This document shows, one piece after another, positions 22,804 to 37,380 of a stretch of DNA of 64,000 nt (its first letter is position 1; every line of letters begins with the position of its first letter). The DNA comes from Stercorarius parasiticus (lineage: Eukaryota; Chordata; Aves; Charadriiformes; Stercorariidae). Made by a program: the position numbers and the translations under genes. The stretch lies in NCBI GenBank assembly GCA_013396915.1, contig VWZL01003403.1, positions 1 through 64,000 of the forward strand, in the 5' to 3' direction. The notes below the pieces were generated by a model. The model did not search any database, was not told the origin of the DNA, and was given only the letters and a program-made list of their open reading frames with translations.

Positions 22804-25800
22804 GTAATCCCTTCAAAAGCCTAGTTGTATGAAGTTGCTTGTGTACGAATTTCCAAAATATGAGATGGATCCTACCTAGGGAACTATAAAATAACCAGCC
22901 AAAGCAGAGGGAAGTTTACTGTCCCCTTAGGTGACGAGGCCAGACATGGTTTGGCATTACGCAGTCCTACACAGCCACGCCGGCCAAAGGCATCACTGTC
23001 TCTCCTTGCTACCCTTTCCCATTCCCTCAGGCAGCAATTCCGCAGGCCAGCTTCACTGTGGATCATTCCACGAAGTCAAACAACAGCCTTAGAGAGCAGC
23101 TTTACCATTAAGAATGATCTGGAGGTGCAGTTTTGCAACTTCAATTGCAGTTTTGCAGTTCCTTTCATAACCTTGCTCCCAATTTTGCATTCTAGAACAG
23201 AACTTTTTGCCTTGCTGCAATAAAATGCATGAATTTTGAGTTTGGTGTTTTGTGTGAACTTGGGCGAGTGACAAAGCGGGAATGACTGCAACCCAAGACA
23301 AATTGGAAATCATCAGGATTTGTCTTTCGACTGCCACCAGGCTACAGAAGCCCCTTTGAAGATTACCATCAACGCTCGGGACCATGGAGATGAAACGAAT
23401 CGAAATCGTAGGTCCTGATACCCCCCTAGCAAAGGGCAGAGGGTAGAGAAAAAGCCTGTGATACAGGGGGAAAAGACGCTATCGACACACTACTACTCAT
23501 TAAAACATAACAATTTTTATCCCTCTTGCACTTTCCAAGGAAACAGAAAAATGGTTTAAAGGGTAGTACAATAAACAAATGAAATCTGGCTGAAATATTT
23601 ATGAACTAAAAAATGCAGAAATGGTTTCAGAGATGCATTTGGACAAAAAGTCCATTTGGTGACCAACATTACACACGAGTGAATGTGATTCCGAATAATG
23701 TTATGGAGCTTTCTGATGATTTGGGTTACTTTTTAACTGCTAAAACATTATAATATTACCCATAAGAACAACAACTATGTTCTTCATCAATACTTAATAG
23801 TGTGGTCTGCAAGACAGAGAATATTTTGCTCATTTATTTGCAAGTTATTTTAGGGTGGCAGGGAGCTCTTGTAAAGCCAGTGCTACAGAATAGTTTGGCA
23901 TAAAATGAATCCAGGCCAGAAAGCATTAGTTTTGCCAAGATATGTTAATGCTGATTGATGTTTGAGCTTAAGCATTAGCATTCTACAAATCTATTTATTG
24001 CTTAACAAACTACTTAACAACCGACTAGGGAGTAGATTACAAAAATCTCTATAAATGGAGGATCACTACAGAGTATGTCAGTTTCTAGCATGTATTTCAA
24101 GAGTATGAGTTTAGCATGAGCTCTGAGTGAGAAGGTAAACAAGATTATTTAATATACGCATGTGCCACCATTACACAGTAATAGGGACGTGGTCAGCTTA
24201 ATTAATTTATTGAAGAGAAGGTTAACAGGAGAACTGACTCTGATTTATAAATACATGTATAGAGAAATAACCTAAGAAATAAGGCTCTTTAGTCTTGCCA
24301 AAGTTGCTTAACTAGGTAGAGCAATTGAAAGCCAAAGTATACAAAATCCAGATGGGAAATAAGGCGACATTCAAATAGTGAAATGCATTTCTCCCTGGAA
24401 CAGTGCACCTAAAGCCACATCCCTTTCCCAAGGGCTTCACATCAAGGATAGACATTTTCCCCAAAGATACACCAAAGCTCCAAGAGCTGTGCGAGATCGG
24501 TGATGAACTTAGACTTGAAGCTAAGGAGGATAATAACAGCCCCTCCTAGCACTGGATGGTTGGCTTGCACTGATAAACCATCCACTAGCTATGAAGAAGA
24601 CTGAGCAGATATTGTAAACACTACGCCGAAGTGGAGCTTTAATGTGATCAATCATCTAAGATAAAATGGCACTTAATTTTACTTGTAACTTAAATCAGTT
24701 TGTACCTAAATCTCCTGCAGTAAGTAGCTAATATGTTGTCTGACTAAGCCACAAAGACTAGAAGATACCAAAATAAACTAAATTCCGTGTATATAGACAT
24801 AATCAATTGCTCCTGTTGCTGTTGTTATTTGTAATGTACTTCACATGTGCAAACTTACTTCTCAACGGTCCATCACTGACTTTTTAAAACCCTCTGGCAA
24901 GTCTTACTTGTTGAGATTCACTAACTCAATGAGTAGCAAACAAGGCAAGAAATTTAATTTAATGAACAACTGCGGTATGACGATTGAGCTTAACAATCTT
25001 GTCTTTGTCTGAAAGAAAGTCTACTAAATAAAAAATGATCTCTGCTTGGCTATCTAGAGTTCCATAATGTCACATGTAGTTAACTTTCCTTCATTTTCTG
25101 AAATGTCTTCCTAATTTTGTCTATCATGACATTCTGTCTCTCTTTGTTACCGTAACACCACAGTTATACACGTTTGGCTTCAGATAAGAATGAGAAAATA
25201 CAAATAATTAATTTAATAACGATTCTATACATATTGGAAGATATTACGTACTGCTAAATCAAAAGCCAGTCTTACAAGGGACTGTCAACATTGCTGCCAT
25301 TGATTTTAGCTACACTGGATGCACATTAGACTCTGAAAAAGATTTCTGCTGAGACAATGAGCCAACCTCTGATCTTCGGTGCACCAGGATGGTTCCACTG
25401 AAGTCAAGAAATTCATTCCAAGTTTGTAGCAATGCAACTAAAACCACAAATAATCTCCACGGGCTTCATGTCATTCACCTTGACTACAAGGTCCGAGGTA
25501 ATGAAACAGGAGTTAACTTGAACACATTTGTTAAGCGCCCTTCAAAACTAGTATCTACCATAAATTGTCATAATACATTATAAAACCACTGAGATTTGAA
25601 CGACCACTATCTTTGCTACATTTTCACAGAAAAAAATGAATAAAGCTCTTGTCATTATGGATTGGATGGATTAAAGCAATATTTATTACCACAATGGATG
25701 CACTTCAGGATCAAATTTCCCGTAAAAATTCTCTACAAAGAATTTTGTCAGAATAAGACTTTTTTTTACCCGTACCAAACTCCATTTTTAAGACATGCAT

Positions 25801-28800
25801 ATGATTTTTGCTTCAATTCCAAATCAAACCAGTGAATCAGGTTTGTCTATATCTTCACTACTGGAAGAAGAAATAATTCCTACAGAACACCAGCTGCACA
25901 TCTTCAGAACAGCTGGATCTTCTAGGCAGGGGAATGATGATTGCCTACACTGTTCTTCTGCAGGATGTCTTAAAGTCACTCTCTGTGCAAAACCTGCCAA
26001 TTTAGGGACAGAATTTAGAGAATTTAGGGTAGATCCAGGAGATAGCTTTTTTCTTCAAGGCTATAATATATGGTGAAATCTGTAAGTAGGGCATGAAGCT
26101 TCTTTTCATTCTAAGCTGAGATGATAATCAGGTTGCTTCTTAAAGATGTTAACAAAATACATTAACACTAGGGAATGAGTTCTCTGATGGGAAGAAAGAC
26201 CTTCACCAACTCTTTCAGAAACTTTGCAATGAAAGAACGAAATAACACAGAAAAAGCCTTCTCTGCAGCTGTAATGACAAGTAGATATGCTTTGAGTGAT
26301 CTCAAGCCCACTTCTCTCCAACAGATAGTCTGAGGAAAAGCTTCCAGAGGCCCGAAAGCAGCACGTCACCTTACATGTAGCATCAGACCTGGCCCACTTT
26401 GTCACAAAGCACATCCAGAGGACTTGTTCCCAGTGTTGATCAGAATCTCAGAAAGTAGAGATAACCAGGCAAACTTTCAAGGGCTACCCAATGTCCCTGC
26501 CGTGATGTGGAGGTGATCTAAAAAAAAAGCCTAGGCGATTTACCCGATTTGTCTCATGTAAGAAGGTTCAAAGCAGAGGCAAGTCCTTGACCTTCATGCC
26601 AAGTCCTCCAAGATTCTGACACCAGAACCCCGTTGGCCCAGCTCAGGGTTTGCAAGATCACGCCATTTCATCTGGCTGTGCTTTACTTTTGTCAATCGTG
26701 CAAGACAAAAACTGGCAAAAAATTTTTTTCTATCTATCTCCCTGATCAGAAACACATCCAACAGGAATAGGAACAAATATACGTTGGAGTCAAAAGGCTG
26801 GCACTTGCTCTTGATACCCGAGACAAAGAAAATCGGCTGCCATGCTGAGAACAGCATTAAAATCTCTCATCAAAGAGAAGTATAGATAGAGAGGGTGATT
26901 TTAGAACTGATAGAAAAGCATAGAATTTGCACAGCCCTGGCAAGATACAAAAATATGTGGTTTTAGATAGGGCTGCATGGTGCCAAAGAGTATAAGCCCA
27001 AAGCACAGTGCCCATGTGAGCGCTGGCCAGTCCTTGTAAGCTCTGGTCTCTGGAGAACCAGTGAGGATGAGGGCATTTGGAGCTCCAAATGTGTTTAGAT
27101 CTTGGGCATGGATCATATTTAGGAATGTCACTTTGGCTGATCAAAGCACCTCAGTGGTTCTCAGGCTGGACCACTCTAGAGAACATAAAATTTCCTCACT
27201 GTGCCAGCAGAGAGCAGAACATCAATAAATCAAAAAATGCCCGAAAGAGCTAAGCGCTTGCTCTGACTTATATGAAGCAGAAATTTGTGGCCACAGGGCA
27301 GTAGATGGAAAGGACAGGGAACTGTGATGGTCTCTCAAATCCTGCAAAAGGAACAATTCCCAGGTTGAGACTGCCATGCAAAACAACACACTGCCAATGG
27401 AAAAAATATTATTTGACAAAATGTAGATAACAGTCAAAGAAATGGCTCTAAGAAGTCCTCTTACCAACATTTTGATATCATCTGATGCACCTGGAGAGGA
27501 ATGACTTGGCATCAAAGTAGTAAATACTTGCTCTCCTTTGATTTGAATGATCAGAATATATGAAATCATCCCTGCTTCTGTTCAGCTGGTCAGTGCTTTG
27601 TCCTTCAGTTTCTCCACCTTGTCACATCTACAGGGTCTTCTTGTCCGGGCCAAAGAGTTGCCCGTTTCAAGCAGTCACACTGCTGTTGTGCTACAGTTTG
27701 AGTTTCTGTTGAGATACACTTTAGGTAGGTCATTGTCCTTTCTGTCTAACTCCAGGGTATCTTGAGGTCAATAAGAAATAGGAACATCCACATGCTTTAG
27801 AAATGGAGAATTAATTGCAAACAAGCAGATTTGCTTCAAAACCGTGATTTTTTAATATATTGCCTACAGAAGGCTAAAGTAAAATATATTTTATTTATTT
27901 CATTGGCTAAATCAGGGATTTCTTTTGAAGACTCAACCCTCTAATGACTTGAAAGTAATACTTATACAACACTCCTTATCTTCTCTCCATTTAAAAATAA
28001 TAAAAAAATGTAATGGCATCATTCGTCAACCTCGCTATTCTCAGAGGATCCCAAGCATAATGGAGATAAATGACTAAGGTCTGTTAGACTCTTCTGTGCC
28101 ACCCAGTGAAATTTTAAAGGGCAGTTCATAGCTCTTATTTTTATCATATTTTTTTCTGTGATTTATAGACTTCTCTGCAGCTGTCACTTATTTTCTTATA
28201 CCCGCAGAAACCTGATATACTGATTGGTCATTTTCTTTCCCCCAATCAATCCTTGCTGAGTAAAGACTAATAAAACTCCTTCTTCCAGCTCATCATATAA
28301 TTATTTAGTAAAAATCAATTGCACCATGTCACCCCAGCTTGATGTCATCACTCACTGTAATGATTACATCTATACAGCTTAAAAGTTGCCAAGGGAAAGT
28401 AAAACTCTTTATAGCATATGATTAAAGGCGAAAAATGTTAATAGAAAAGAAGTTAGTTACAGTGCTGTGGATTGAGAGTTCTTGATAATTTTCAAGGTGC
28501 TGGGGTGCAGGAAGGATAAATGAAATAAAAAAGAGTTTCTTCAGAAGGTTACAATACATTAATGAGCTTGTACATATTAAAGAAAACTTTTATACTGTCA
28601 ATAGGCTAAAAGGTTTATAAAGCTTTCGATATACGTGGTTCTCAGTATCAGGGAGGAAACTACCATTTTGGTCTTCCCCATTTGCTTTGGGATCAAGACA
28701 GCAAATCCTAGCTTTCCCTAGAGATTCCGACTTGTACATATACTTAGAACATCACGGCTATAGCACTGTTTTTAACAATTTACGCCACCTGCAAAAATAT

Positions 28801-28864
28801 CTCATCTTTAACCTTCATCAAATCACCCGATTACAGGTTTTCTGGTGTAGCTTTGAAGCTAAAA

Positions 28865-29005
28865 CAGAATCACAGATTTGCTGAGGTCGGAAGGGACTGG
28901 TGGAGGTCTGTAGTCCAACATCCATGCTCAGAATAGTGTTGGCCAGAGCAGGTTGTGCAGGGCCTTGTCCAGTCCAGTTTTGAGTATCTCCAAGGACAAA
29001 ACCAC
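28865..29005 (-). mobile_element. Older CR1 tail fragment
   Basis: The fragment begins AGAATCACAGATTTGCTGAG, then GGTCGGAAGGGACTGGTGG, AGAGCAGGTTGTGCAGGGCC and TTTTGAGTATCTCCAAGGA. This matches an antisense CR1 3' end of a subfamily different from the main copies here (GCAGGTT..CAGGGCCTTGTCCAG type). It is more diverged, and its 5' limit is blurred. Confidence 0.88.
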
Positions 29006-30202
29006 TACAGAATACTTCTTTCCTTAAGATTCCCAGTGCTGGTGTAAATGAGCTTGTTGATGATGGTCAATACAACACTCACTGTATGAAATAACAATAG
29101 CTCTTTAAGTAGAGTTTTTCAGACAACAGATTCTTCTTTAATGCCATAACATACCCAGATACACCGATGGAGACACAGGAGAACATACTCCATCACTCTT
29201 TTAGCAATTGCGTTTTCTGGGAATGGGATGAGTTGCTGCCATCAATTTGCTGCAACAAGAAATCTTGTGCCCACCACCTATGGCCAATGTGCTGCTACAA
29301 CAAATCCAAAATAACAGTGGAAAAGAGTAGCTCTATAAAGCTTTGATTTTGTGGAACCTTCCACAGCAGTAATGTCCCTCTCTCTGTGTGGCCAGGCTTG
29401 ACTCTGACCTATGCCATGCAGCTACGTGACACCTCTGCCTTCTCCGCAGCGCTGTAGCAGTGATACCTGTGCTGCCTTTCTGTGCAGATGTGAGGAGGAA
29501 GGCCTTCTTCCTCTCTTCCACCAAAAACCAGAGATGAACTGAGATGCAGAAGGTGTTGCAAACGGATTTCTGAGACGAGGCGAGGAACAGCCAAGAGAAG
29601 AGGTCCCATGGGACTGGGTTAAAAGGAGACAGTCTCAGCACCACCCTGTAATGAAGTAAATTTCTCTGCCAGACCTTCTACAGCTTCCCCATCTCTACAT
29701 TAGTATGGCCCACCCTAGCATCTGGAGGGAAGAGTCATGCAAGAACTAGAAGCCGACAAGAGAAACACTCTCAGGAGATTCTTGTCCCATCTGGAATAAA
29801 TCTCTCCTGCCCCTCTGCATTCTCCAGACCCATTTCCTGGACATTTCTCTCTACAGTTTTGGCAGCCAGCTTTATATCCAATATGAAATAAACAGACAAC
29901 TTTCAGAATACCTGACTTTGCAGTGGTAGGGTTTAAGTTCAATCCAGCAAAAAATCCACCATTTTTTTCTGATTCCAACTTTTATCTTGTGCTTGTCCAT
30001 ATGCTAGGATTGGGGTTTTTTTCCAGTAAAGGAGAAGCACAAATATCATATGTATTTCATGGAGGTCAATAACTATTGCTTTCCCCTTTGTTGTTCACAG
30101 AGCTGTTCCCATATGGTATACCAGGGACTTTATGCAGGCCTCCAACACTATCAGATTTGGGCCATGAAGAGTTATCAGGTCTCCATTTTGTCCATTAGTG
30201 GA

Positions 30203-30672
30203 AATCATAGAATCATAGAATGTTTCGGGTTGGAAGGGACCTTAAAGATCATCTAGTTCCACCCCCCTGCCCTGGGCAGGGACACCTCCCACCAGACCAC
30301 GTTGCTCCAAGCCCCGTCCAACCTGGCCTTGAACCCCTCCAGGGATGCAGGGATGGGGCAGCCACAGCTTCTCTGGGCAACCTGGGACAGGGGCTCACCA
30401 CCCTCACACCAAAGTTCTTCACAAGATCTCATCTCAATCTCCCCTCTTTCAGTTTGAAGCCATTACCCCCGGTCCTATCACTGCATGCCCTTGTAAAAAG
30501 TCCCTCTCCAGCTTTCTTGTAGGCCCCCTTCAGATAGTGGATGGGGCTCTAAGGTCTCCCCGGAGCCTTCTCTTCTCCAGGCTGAACGCCCCCAACTCTC
30601 TCAGCCTGTCCTCCCAGCAGAGGGGCTCCAGCCCTCCCAGCATCTCCGGGGCCTCCTCTGGACCTGCTCCAA
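30203..30672 (-). mobile_element. CR1 LINE 3' end, 5'-truncated
   Basis: It starts with AATCATAGAATCATAGAATG, then TTTCGGGTTGGAAGGGACCT. The antisense ORF2 C-terminus follows, through TCTTCTCCAGGCTGAACGCC and CTCTCAGCCTGTCCTCCCAG to CTCCTCTGGACCTGCTCCAA. A small duplication, CAGGGATGCAGGGATGGGG (about 30341), shifts the frame relative to the copy at 49-488. It is non-coding. Confidence 0.95.
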
Positions 30673-32622
30673 TGACAGGCTATCCTCAAGAAGGTGTGGT
30701 AATATACCAGCCCAGGCTCTATGTCTGACCAATTCTCTTTGCTTTTTATTAGCATTATTCAATAGTTACAAAATGCATCACATCGCTACTCAAGATACTT
30801 CAATTCTTTTACAAAACTAGAAAGTCTGGATGAAGACTTGGTTCGCAAGAAGAGTTCCCTGTATGCTTCATTATTTATTAATTCATTCAGATATAGCATT
30901 GCTTAAATGCATTTTTGAATGCTCTTTGACCTTTGAAGGAAATGCATGATCTACTTGAGCCCACAAAAACCCCATAGGTTAGTATTTGATGAGTGTCACA
31001 AAGCTTAAGTATTAAATGTCACTGGCAGACAGGAATGTTAATCCATTTCTAATTATCAATTGAAAATACATCTTTACCAGTAGTGCATAGAACAGGCAAA
31101 TAGAATGGTGAATATATACAGAAGTCATCCTTAATGGCATTAAACTTATTACAGGGGATTTTTTTTTACTTAACTCTATTCAAAGGTTAAATGATCAGTT
31201 TTAGACAAGTTGCTAGACTTTTTCTGCCATAATCAGACATTAGGCCCTTTCAGAGGTCCCTCCTCCTGGAAATCTGCCTCAGGGCTGGATAAACTTATGA
31301 TGGGAGTGAAACTTTTTAACAGTAATTATCGGTGCAGCTGAAACTAAGCTTCCAGGTTTAGGCAACTAAAAGGTGGCCAAACACAGGTGCCTAATTTGGG
31401 GCAAGTCAACTGTGTTGACTAGATCTCCACTGAAAATCGTGGGTGATTTTCATGAGACCCTCCGTGCCTATGGAAACATCTAGGTTTAGGTGGCTTTCTC
31501 TCAGTCTTTATCCCACCTGACGTGTGTATGCTGGTCAGACAAATCTGACCAAAGATCATGATAGTCTTTAAGACCAAACAAATGTGTAGAGCAGAGATGT
31601 CTGGAAGAGCCTGGAGACACGGCACAGGGTATAATGGTGCCCCACATTTTCTAAAGCACAACTGGAAGACAGGCAGAATGTGCAAGAGGATCTGGCGTGG
31701 CGAAAGACATTTCTCTTTAGGCATCTGAATCGGCTCATTTCTTCATGGACTAGCTGTGCTGTGATGCTTACAAAAAGCTGGACAACTACTGATCGTGTGA
31801 TAAAATATAATTAAGAAATACAGCAATTCAGCTAGAGCTCAGCTACAGAATCACACAAATTTGCTATTGTTTTCTTTATGTGCCTTTTCTTTTCTCTTCA
31901 TTTATCTGTTGCTCACTAATGTCTTGCCTAAATTTAGGCATGTGTTAATGCTATGAATCTAAACCTACTACGATCCACCAGGTGTTATTGCAATAGTAAT
32001 AAAAATAATTAGTAATAATAAAAATAACGGTGTTGTCATTTGCTTTTATCAGCAGATAAACTCATGGGACGCGGCTCTCTCAAAACACAGACAAGTATGC
32101 TCTTATAAATATGCGAGAGAAAATTGCAGGCAGAGAAAAACAGTCATTCACTGAAAATATTGTTGCTTAGAATAGAGCCGGCTTTGACCTCTTGTACCTA
32201 ATTATACATGAAAACAAAGATTAAAAGCCTACTAATAATCACCATAAACTATGATTAATGATGCCATGCTTCAGTGCCTCAAATTTCTAGACCCAAGTAC
32301 AGTAAATTCACTAGTGGGTTATTTGAAGAAGAAAAGAATGTTTAGTATTACTTTGTTTTGACTTTGTCTATTGCTTTCCTCGGATAAAGATTAGGAACAT
32401 TCCATGAAAAAACTTCGCAGAAAAAGACCTTCTAAGGTTGCTCTTTTCTAATTCCATAAACACACAGGAAAATCTAAATGCTGTTATTCACACCACATAC
32501 CTATTGACTTCATGGATATTTGAAAGCTACTGAAGAGAGTCCTAAGCGTTGAGAAGTCCAGATTTTCCTTCAGAAGCTACAAATCAACAAGCCCGAATTA
32601 AAATGAAGATTCCCTTCCTCAC

Positions 32623-32689
32623 CCCTGATGGTTGGACTAGATGATCTGAAAGGTCCCTTCCAACCTAGGCAATTCTTTGATTTTATGAT
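32623..32689 (+). mobile_element. CR1 tail fragment (about 67 bp)
   Basis: CCTGATGGTTGGACTAGATG, then ATCTGAAAGGTCCCTTCCAA, ends in TTCTTTGATTTTATGAT, a slightly decayed CR1 terminal repeat. Only the last 67 bp of the element is present. Confidence 0.87.
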
Positions 32690-32832
32690 CCCTTTCTCTT
32701 CCTCTCCTCAATTACAAACACAGCTATGATATAATTACAAAATAACACAGAAATGATCCTGAGTAAGACTGTAATAGAATAAAAACATTCTCTGAAGTTT
32801 TTCTTAGCAGATAGAGGCATTATGAACAAAAG

Positions 32833-33068
32833 GAATCATAGCACCATAGATTAATTTGGGCTTTAAAGGGCATTAATCCAACCCCCTGATGTCCCCCCTG
32901 TCATGAGCAGGGCCATCTTCAACTAGAGCAAGTTGCTCCGAGCCCCGTCCACCTGGCCTGGGATGTTTCCAGGGATGGGGCAGCCACCACCTCTCTGGGC
33001 AACCTGGGCCAGGGGCTCACCACCCTCAGTGTAAAAAATTTCTTTCTTATATCTGGTCTAAATCTACA
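32833..33068 (-). mobile_element. CR1 LINE tail
   Basis: An antisense tail (GAATCATAGCACCATAGATT) is followed by GGGCCATCTTCAACTAGAGC, AAGTTGCTCCGAGCCCCGTC and CTCTGGGCAACCTGGGCCAG. It ends in TCTTATATCTGGTCTAAATC. This is a CR1 3' UTR plus the last part of ORF2, with several deletions. The GAGCAGGGCCATCTTCAACT variant resembles the 55379-56085 subfamily. Confidence 0.93.
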
Positions 33069-34059
33069 CTCACTTCATGTGAGTGCTGGGTTCGTGTTTC
33101 CCACAGAGTAGGAGTCACAGTGTCGTCTTCACTGTCACAGAAGACTGATGCCACGGCTTTTCCCACCTTCAAGGAACCATTTTATTACTTACTGCAGCAA
33201 TACTGAAAGATAAAGTTAATTTTTAGTGGTTCTGGAGAACTGGTTAGCACACGATTGTCACATATAAAATAAGTAAGCTAAAACTATTTTAAAGGTAAGA
33301 AGAAATCAGAGCCCAGAAGGACTTTTGCCCTTGAGCTAGAATTGATTCAGCACCACTCACTTCATAACACAAACTATTCAGCCACCTCAGCAACCACCAC
33401 ACTGGCTAATAATTCCCTTCATTAAAAAAGATGCAGAGTCAAATCTCAGCTTCTCACTGTGATATGGAAAAACAACATCTCCTAAACTGGAAATATAGGT
33501 CAGAGAAAGTCTATTCAAATTTATATGGGTAAAAAGAGTCTAATATGCAAATTAACTTGACAGCTGAAATTCCCGGGGACGCAAAACAGCCTAATAATAC
33601 GCATTTATTTTTAATGCATATTTAGTTCTAGAGAAAGGACAAAGAATGGGAACAACATGACATAAGGCATTTCACTTCGCGAAAGAAATGAAGTTGCGTT
33701 CTCAAAATACAATATTGGTCAGCACCACTGGCAAAGACTCTCTTTGCTACTTTGCAAACAGTATAGGACACAGGTATTTATGATGTGAATATGGGCAAGG
33801 GACCACTAAATTGGTTGCGGATGGGAGGGTTAGACATCAGCCAACTATGTCCCACCGCTGAGATTTCATTGGCGAGAGCAGGAATTAGAAGAACCTGAAG
33901 GCAATAGAAGACACAGCCTCCTGTCAAACAACTCAGTGCATATTTCTATTGTTGAGTATTCGGTCCTGCGTGAACCAATATACATTTATCTTTATTGTGT
34001 CTCAGCATATCGATTTCCATGGCTTTTTTAATTTATCAACACAGAGCTGCGTTTTATTC

Positions 34060-34300
34060 GTTTCCTCTAAGAGCCTCCTAGCAATGTCTTTACCACAGAT
34101 TTAATTAGCATCCTCTCCACTATATCCTCCAAGTCATTAATGAAAATATTGAAGAGTATTGGACCAAGAATGGCTCCCTGAGGGGTCGGTAATTCTATTT
34201 TGAATATATTTAATATGTCTGGTGACAATGGATTTTGTATTTCTACTGGTTTTTGTTACACCTTGTAATAATGCTGAAACCATCAGGACTCTTAATAACA
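34060..34300 (-). mobile_element. Ancient CR1 ORF2 fragment
   Basis: TCCTCCAAGTCATTAATGAA, AATATTGAAGAGTATTGGAC and CAAGAATGGCTCCCTGAGGG correspond, in antisense, to the CR1 reverse-transcriptase region just after the catalytic block, whose antisense reads 'aggtcattgataaa..atgttaaatag..ggccaagaaccgatccctg'. The copy is heavily diverged and its limits are approximate. Confidence 0.72.
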
Positions 34301-37300
34301 TTTGAAATACAAGACAAAGGTGCTCTGTGCTTTAATCTGAGACTTGCAAATTTCATTCAAATTACAAAAGGGAAGAGAGTTGCAGAAATGTAAAGGAAAA
34401 AAAAATTAAAAATGGTTATATTTTACATGGAGAGATTACTTTTTTCCCTTTAATCTCTAAATGAAGTCACAGGCCTGTAGCAGAATACATAATGCTGGTT
34501 TAGGGTCGCTGTAGCGTTTTTCATGTGTACAGCTGTTCTTCCACTGGTATAAGTAGACACATCTGCTCATTAGCAACACAATGTCATTTCTAGTGTCTAA
34601 TTTTAATTATTTGCAGATGATAGATTCCTTATGCAATGTCTAAAAAAAGTACAGTCCTTCAAAACTGGTGAGCAATAAATATACCCTCTGCAACTAAAAT
34701 GGGTCAGCACAATGAAAAACAGATATTAATCTGGAGAATTCATGTATCAGCACTAAGGCTAAATGCCAAACTGTTCGGAAGGTCACAGGGAGGAGAAATG
34801 GCTCACACATCTCGTCTTTATCGTGGACACACAAGACATATGGACTAAGAGATGTTCTGAATGAATCTGGCAGGTGATGAGTTTGTTGTAGTACAGATGG
34901 TCCTCAACCGCTGGAAAAATATCAGTTCTGCTTACATTTCCTGTACAAACACAGGCACGATAAGGACTTCTTCATGACAGAAAGGAGCAATGAGATTACT
35001 TACCACTAACTTTGGTTCTTTGTGTATTCACACCTAAAGAATCAATAAGGATAGAAGCAAATTTCCAGATGCTCCTGGGCAGCGGTGGCCATGGTACCTT
35101 TGCCCTTCACCCTATTGTTAGAGGGCAACCAAAACCATGGAGTCCCGGCTTCCTCTCTGCTCCTTCCACTAGTTCAAAAATCCAAACAGAAAGCCAGAAG
35201 CAGCAATGAAAAAGGGTGGGATCTGTGTGCAACAGGGGCTCACCCAAGAGAACCGTAGTTGTAGGTAAATTATTTCTTGTGGGCTGGAAAGGATTAGGTG
35301 CTCTTGACAAACCCGGGGAGTGGGATTACCAAAACAAGCGTTCATTTTGGATCGTATTCAAGAGAGAAAAGAGCTAAAGGAGGCAAGTGGACTCCTCATT
35401 GCCCCAAACATGTTTACAAGAGAAGGAAATAGTGTTTATTTTGTCTTCTGGTTGTCTTCTGTAGAGCCACTGAAAGCAACAGGGAGCCTTTCTTTAAAGT
35501 GCCTTGGATTGGGCTGAAATCCCTGACACATGTAGGACTTCAGCCACACACAGGGTCAGGATAATGACGAACAGTAATAGGCTTTACAGGAATCACATTT
35601 TGCGCCACGACAAACAGAGTTCTCGGGTATCGGATAGATTTTTCCAAAGGTTTGGAGAAATAGTTTCCGACACCCCACAAAGAGCGGCCAAACTTCCTGA
35701 TCAGCTAAAACATGACATCTTCCTCCCTGAACATAAGCACAGTTGGGTTTCACAACTGGCTCCCACACTATACGACGGTGCTAATGCCAGAAGGGTGGTC
35801 CCACTAGCAGTCACGCTCCTGGCAATTTATGTCCTGGCTGAAAATTACATTTCACTTCAATCCATGCAGGGCTAATTTTCAGCTTGATCAGAGAATTTTG
35901 TGATTGCCAGTGTCAACACAAGGAGAGAGGTTGTATCCTGCAGACAGGTCAGGGAGAGAGAAGAAAATTGCCCTTTTCCCTAACAGCCACGTCAAAGATA
36001 AGCTCACAGCAATCGTGAAACTACAGGCTGAGGCACAACACAGACAAACTTGTGGTCTGAAAGCCCACATCCCGCTAGACGCACAGCATGGAGGTGCCAG
36101 CAGAACCATCGGCAGGGTGCAATTTGAAGGAGAGGGTCAGGCTCATATCTTAAAAATCAGGAAGACTCTGAGGACAGCCTCACAGCACAAAAACGGGGCA
36201 ATGCAGAATCTGCCCTACACCTCTATGAACTTTAGAAAAATAAAATTATATACACAGTGAATAGCCATAAGATTATTTTGCTGTGTTTTCAGCATATCAC
36301 ATTCATTCTCTTTTTCTGTATCAGTGACAAAGAAGCAACCACCTCAAGCACTTATAGAGCTATACAGAGCAATCCTCTTATAGATAAGATCATTCCTAGG
36401 AGAGAAGGAATGCTGATCTGTGCATTAGAGGCTGAACAGAGATGACAACCATATGTCACTTGGCAGAAGTCGGGGGTTTGTTTGTTGCTCTTTCAGCATC
36501 CCAAATGTAATGAATTATAAAATAGAGTCTAAATTAATAGTCAAGCAGGACTTTATCAGGGCCCCACACTTAGGAGATGCTCATCTGGGAGAATCTCTTT
36601 CAACTCATAGACTGTTTGACTTGATCAAAGGTTCTTGCTTTTCAATAGACTTCTGTATAATACTCAGACTCAAGAGCTTCACGAAACAAGAGCCAGGCTG
36701 TCTCCCAGAGAACATTCGAATCCCAGCGAGATGTCAGTCTCATCTTGAAGGCAGGAGGTCCAACTGTTTGGAAAGCAGGAACTTTTGAATATTTATATGC
36801 TCACACAATAATGAATGATAGGACTGCCAGTCTGTACTCGTTAGCAACTTGGTACCATCTAGATTGATATCTGAAAGGTCTTTAACTGCAACAGAATGTA
36901 CATATTTGATGTTTAATGACATTAGAACAATTAGACAAGTCCATAATCTCTGATGGGGGTAGGAGGGCTTAAATGGCGTTAACCCAGCTTCTGCAGAAAA
37001 GATAAGACAACGCCACAGACAAAGCTTTTACACTTTTGAGTGAGTGTTATACTCAAGAAGACCAGCATTCGCCATCTATATGAGACACTGGATTCATCCA
37101 AAGAGTGCGTTGAGTTTCATGAATAAGAAATCTTCCTAATTTATCTGCTTAGTGAAAAACTTCTCTTTGACAGACTGAGTCCTGCATTCCCCTAAGGCGG
37201 GCTAAATAAGACTTGCTGTGTACACATAGCTCAAGAAAGGAGAAAATTATCATAGGTCAGAGAGATAACTCTCACTTTCAGTATCTTTACGTAAAACCAC

Positions 37301-37380
37301 ATTTCCCATAGCAAGCTAAAAGCCAGGAGTAGATACAAATAAAGGCAAAGGAACAATTCTACCTTAAGGATCTATCTTAA
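34301..37380. other. Intron stretch, no recognised element
   Basis: No exon, RNA gene or known repeat is recognised. Two plus-strand open frames, at 35504-35875 and 35904-36260, are modestly long and unusually even in composition. They lack splice sites or homology that I can identify. Confidence 0.4.

Noticed and set aside
35504..36260. Two adjacent plus-strand open frames (123 and 118 codons) with gene-like composition
   Set aside because: I could not find any family resemblance, start context or splice pairing. A different strand from MSRA and no conservation evidence make a real gene unlikely, though a protein search would settle it.
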